Below are positions 61,943 to 64,000 of a DNA stretch of 64,000 bases, piece after piece; the first letter of the stretch is position 1, and each line of letters opens with the position of its first letter. Source of the stretch: CAXBDP01 sp963974465. Its GTDB lineage: Bacteria > Bacteroidota > Bacteroidia > Cytophagales > Cyclobacteriaceae. The notes beneath the pieces are model-generated. The model was not told the DNA's origin and did no database searches. It saw nothing but the letters and a program-made list of their open reading frames with translations. A program made the position numbers and the translations under genes. The stretch lies in NCBI GenBank assembly GCA_049340005.1, contig JBMPIY010000012.1, one strand, 5' to 3'.

Positions 61943-64000
61943 TTATTGATTTTGTGGATTTAGCAAAATTGGCTCACCAAAACCTAAAGCTGATAGCCTT
62001 TCCATTTGGGTTTTTGCATCACCAACTACTACATATACCATTTTAGTTGGGTCAACATATTGCTTGGCTAATTCTTGGATTCGGGCAACAGTCATTGCTT
62101 TTACAATTTCTTCTCTTTGCTTCACATAATCGTAAGGCAAGCCATAAGCACTAATATCCGTCAACAATCCAAGCTTTGCGCCTAGAGTTTCAAATGCACG
62201 CGCATTACTCTTGAGTAAGTAACCTTTAGTCGTAGCCAAATCCTGCTCATTGAATACATTAGGATAATCAGCCAAAATGTCTCTTATCAATTCTACTGAT
62301 TCGAAAGTAACATTAGTACGCACACTAGTAGAAACGCTGAATGGACCCTTGATATCTGAACCAGAGAAACCAGATCTGATGCCATAAGTGTAGCCTTTTC
62401 CCTCCCGCAATTCTTGGGTAAACTGGGAGGCAAAACCACCACCACCAAGGATATAATTCATTATTACCGCAGGATAATAATCTTCATCCGTTTCAGCCAA
62501 AGCTAAGTAACCAATTCTCAACTCTGATTGCTTCGCATCTGGCACATCGTAAAAATAAATCTTAGAAGCTGTTGGCTGTTCAGCTAATTGATAATCAGGA
62601 AACTCAACTGGCTTTGAAGACCATTTTTCATTTAAGCTACTAAGCGAACTTACTACCTTATCTTGCTTGATATCGCCTACTATATGCATACTTGCAATAC
62701 TAGGAGATAGATTATTCTCATAATACGCTTTCAAGTCATCCATGGTGATGCTCGCTACAGACTCCTCAGTACCAGCTTGGTTATTGGAGAAAATATGATC
62801 TTTACCATAAAGCAATTCGTTATAAGTATTGCCTGCAATAGCTCCAGGATTTCCTTTTTGCTGTACAAGAGAACTTGTGATACGCTGCTTGGCTAAGCTA
62901 AATTCCGTTTCGTCCCAACGTGGCTCCATTAAGATTTCTTCGACCAATTCAAGTACAGCATCATAATTTTTAGCCAATGTATTGCCCGATATCGATAAAC
63001 TTTCTCTACCTGCACTTACGTTGATATTGGCTCCGAGCATATCAATAGCCTCCTCTAGTTCTTCTGGCGTTTTGTTTTTAGTGCCTTTAGTCATCATGGT
63101 GGCTAGCAGATTAGCTACACCTACTTTATTCGGATCGTCTAGTAAAAGACCTCCTTTAATGCGAATATTAAATTGAACCAATGGTAATTCATTGTTTTCA
63201 ATACCATATACTCGCATACCATTGCTTATCTCAGTCTCCCATATATTTGGAATGACAAAACTTGGAGCAGTACCATATCCTGGCTCAATTGTGCGGTCAA
63301 AGCTAGATGGAGTCTTTTCGTAAGCAATTCTCTCATTTAAATCGAATTCACCTTCGGCTCCCATTACAATTGCCTCTTCCACTACATCGGCTTGAGCAGC
63401 ACCAGCTAAGGCCAATTCCGTTTGTCCACGAGGAACAAAACTAGTTGTAATGTATGGTTTACCTTTGATATACTTTTCGTACACACGCATCACATCTTCA
63501 GCTGAAACAGCTAAGACCTTTTGAATGTCTTCATTGATATAGCCTGGATTGTTTGCGAAAATATTGTATTGAGCTAATTGGAAAGCTTTACCCAAAACAC
63601 TAGACAAGCCATTGTAGAAACTTGTTTCTTGTCCAGCTTTAATTCTTGCCAAATCTTGCTCATTTACTCCTTCAGCTTCGAATTTGGCAAATGCCTCGTT
63701 AATTGCTGCCATCACAGTATCCAATGGAGTATTTTGGTAAGCTCTAACACTTATCTGGTACTCGCCAGCCAATTCAGATCCGTACTGGTACATGGATACG
63801 TTGGAAGTCACCTTTTTATCTTCAACTAGTACTTTGTAGAATGGAGATTTCTTTCCTGAAGAAAGCAATTGACCTAAAATAGACAATGCATAATCATCGT
63901 CATTGTATTGCTCCACTGTAGGCCATGTCATGGTAAGTTGTGGCACACGAGCGAAGTTGTCTTCATGATATAGCGACTTAGTTTCACTTAAACTAACTGG
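61943..64000 (-). CDS. M16 (pitrilysin) family peptidase, partial (N-terminus outside window)
   Basis: The C-terminal 685 residues of a zinc peptidase of the insulinase/pitrilysin family; the frame remains open to the window edge with no start, so the gene continues to the right. Visible parts are NNELPLVQFNIRIKGGLLLDDPNKVGVANLLATMMTKGTKNKTPEE (start of the second, inactive M16 half) and DAKQSELRIGYLALAETDEDYYPAVIMNYILGGGGFASQFTQELREGKGYTYGIRS, the RxxxxYxY region of the C-terminal half. The catalytic HxxEH motif of the first half is outside the window. Function is presumably periplasmic peptide processing. It ends with FGEPILLNPQNQ. Confidence 0.9.
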   Translation of the reverse strand, partial: PVSLSETKSLYHEDNFARVPQLTMTWPTVEQYNDDDYALSILGQLLSSGKKSPFYKVLVEDKKVTSNVSMYQYGSELAGEYQISVRAYQNTPLDTVMAAINEAFAKFEAEGVNEQDLARIKAGQETSFYNGLSSVLGKAFQLAQYNIFANNPGYINEDIQKVLAVSAEDVMRVYEKYIKGKPYITTSFVPRGQTELALAGAAQADVVEEAIVMGAEGEFDLNERIAYEKTPSSFDRTIEPGYGTAPSFVIPNIWETEISNGMRVYGIENNELPLVQFNIRIKGGLLLDDPNKVGVANLLATMMTKGTKNKTPEELEEAIDMLGANINVSAGRESLSISGNTLAKNYDAVLELVEEILMEPRWDETEFSLAKQRITSSLVQQKGNPGAIAGNTYNELLYGKDHIFSNNQAGTEESVASITMDDLKAYYENNLSPSIASMHIVGDIKQDKVVSSLSSLNEKWSSKPVEFPDYQLAEQPTASKIYFYDVPDAKQSELRIGYLALAETDEDYYPAVIMNYILGGGGFASQFTQELREGKGYTYGIRSGFSGSDIKGPFSVSTSVRTNVTFESVELIRDILADYPNVFNEQDLATTKGYLLKSNARAFETLGAKLGLLTDISAYGLPYDYVKQREEIVKAMTVARIQELAKQYVDPTKMVYVVVGDAKTQMERLSALGFGEPILLNPQNQ

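Larger units (their letters stand above)
1301..62408. repeat. Dispersed octamer GCGGGAGG / CCTCCCGC, 34 exact copies
   Basis: Plus-strand copies (GCGGGAGG) start at 1503, 5346, 8801, 9596, 16103, 18236, 19967, 24757, 27594, 32469, 38014, 40780, 43688, 46510, 51033, 54286, 57582 and 59812. Minus-strand copies (written CCTCCCGC on plus) start at 1301, 3720, 4914, 11026, 13444, 20620, 26174, 38457, 41883, 44836, 47069, 47396, 49112, 53510, 58613 and 62401. Thirty-two are inside coding sequence, in all three frames; only 24757 and 46510 are intergenic. The largest gaps are about 5.5 and 4.9 kb. Confidence 0.85.

Noticed and set aside
11887..62432. Near-matches to the octamer such as GTGGGAGG (11887, 57246), TCGGGAGG (28392), ACGGGAGG (55430) and GCGGGAGT (49834)
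   Set aside because: One-mismatch copies are few compared with the 34 exact ones, so I counted only exact matches and do not claim a degenerate consensus.
1..64000. tRNA, rRNA, riboswitch or prophage elements
   Set aside because: No cloverleaf, rRNA or known riboswitch core, integrase or phage structural gene was recognised on either strand by eye.

Overview
The window reads as chromosomal DNA of a Bacteroidota bacterium, most likely an aerobic Cytophagales-type member. This rests on several signs. Many start codons are preceded by the TAnnTTTG -7 box of this phylum. There is a secreted protein with the CHU_C/type IX secretion C-terminal domain. The succinate dehydrogenase has a single b558-type membrane subunit. 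Menaquinone synthesis, DUF4494 and DUF4412 proteins, and AT-rich DNA fit too. No species is claimed. There is no rRNA, tRNA, prophage, transposase or CRISPR array; most of the window is ordinary core genome.

Layout: 1-4.1 kb is the start of a leftward histidine operon (hisG-hisD-hisC-hisB, hisB cut by the window edge), headed by a 20-codon leader peptide rich in His codons. 4.2-9.7 kb holds a DsbA-like protein, YciH, two universal stress proteins behind two FNR-type palindromes, an FNR/CRP regulator, MenA and a TspO-like membrane protein. 9.7-14.7 kb holds glutathione peroxidase and an arginine group (argS, arginase, arginine decarboxylase). 14.7-19.8 kb holds envelope and sugar functions (HAD phosphatase, GT2 glycosyltransferase, LolE-type permease, NamZ-like muramidase, amidohydrolase). 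fmt and folA follow.

21.2-24.9 kb is the accessory part: three paralogous secreted proteins, two of them in a nearly perfect direct repeat of about 0.93 kb that also carries the tail of folA. Their promoters carry phased 20-21 bp arrays of a CATRAACRAC-like element. A further array, in reverse orientation, sits in a gene-free stretch of about 0.75 kb that ends in a strong terminator hairpin.

24.9-41 kb: a fused B12-dependent acyl-CoA mutase (icmF), OsmC, a hybrid kinase with a degenerate receiver, bioD-bioA, secreted proteins, a 2-oxoacid dehydrogenase E2, cinA and a PaaN-like dehydrogenase. 41-50 kb: a small DUF2892 membrane protein, an SDR, hemN, a membrane-anchored patatin, DUF4494 and sdhCAB. 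50-64 kb: a type IX substrate, a DCC protein, fabD, a PIG-L deacetylase/small membrane protein/sodium symporter operon, a TPR histidine kinase, a fasciclin protein and a truncated M16 peptidase.

The most striking window-wide signal is the non-palindromic octamer GCGGGAGG. I count 34 exact copies on the two strands (about one per 1.9 kb), where base composition predicts well under one. It falls in all reading frames and both orientations, so it looks selected as DNA; a Chi-like recombination signal is my leading guess.
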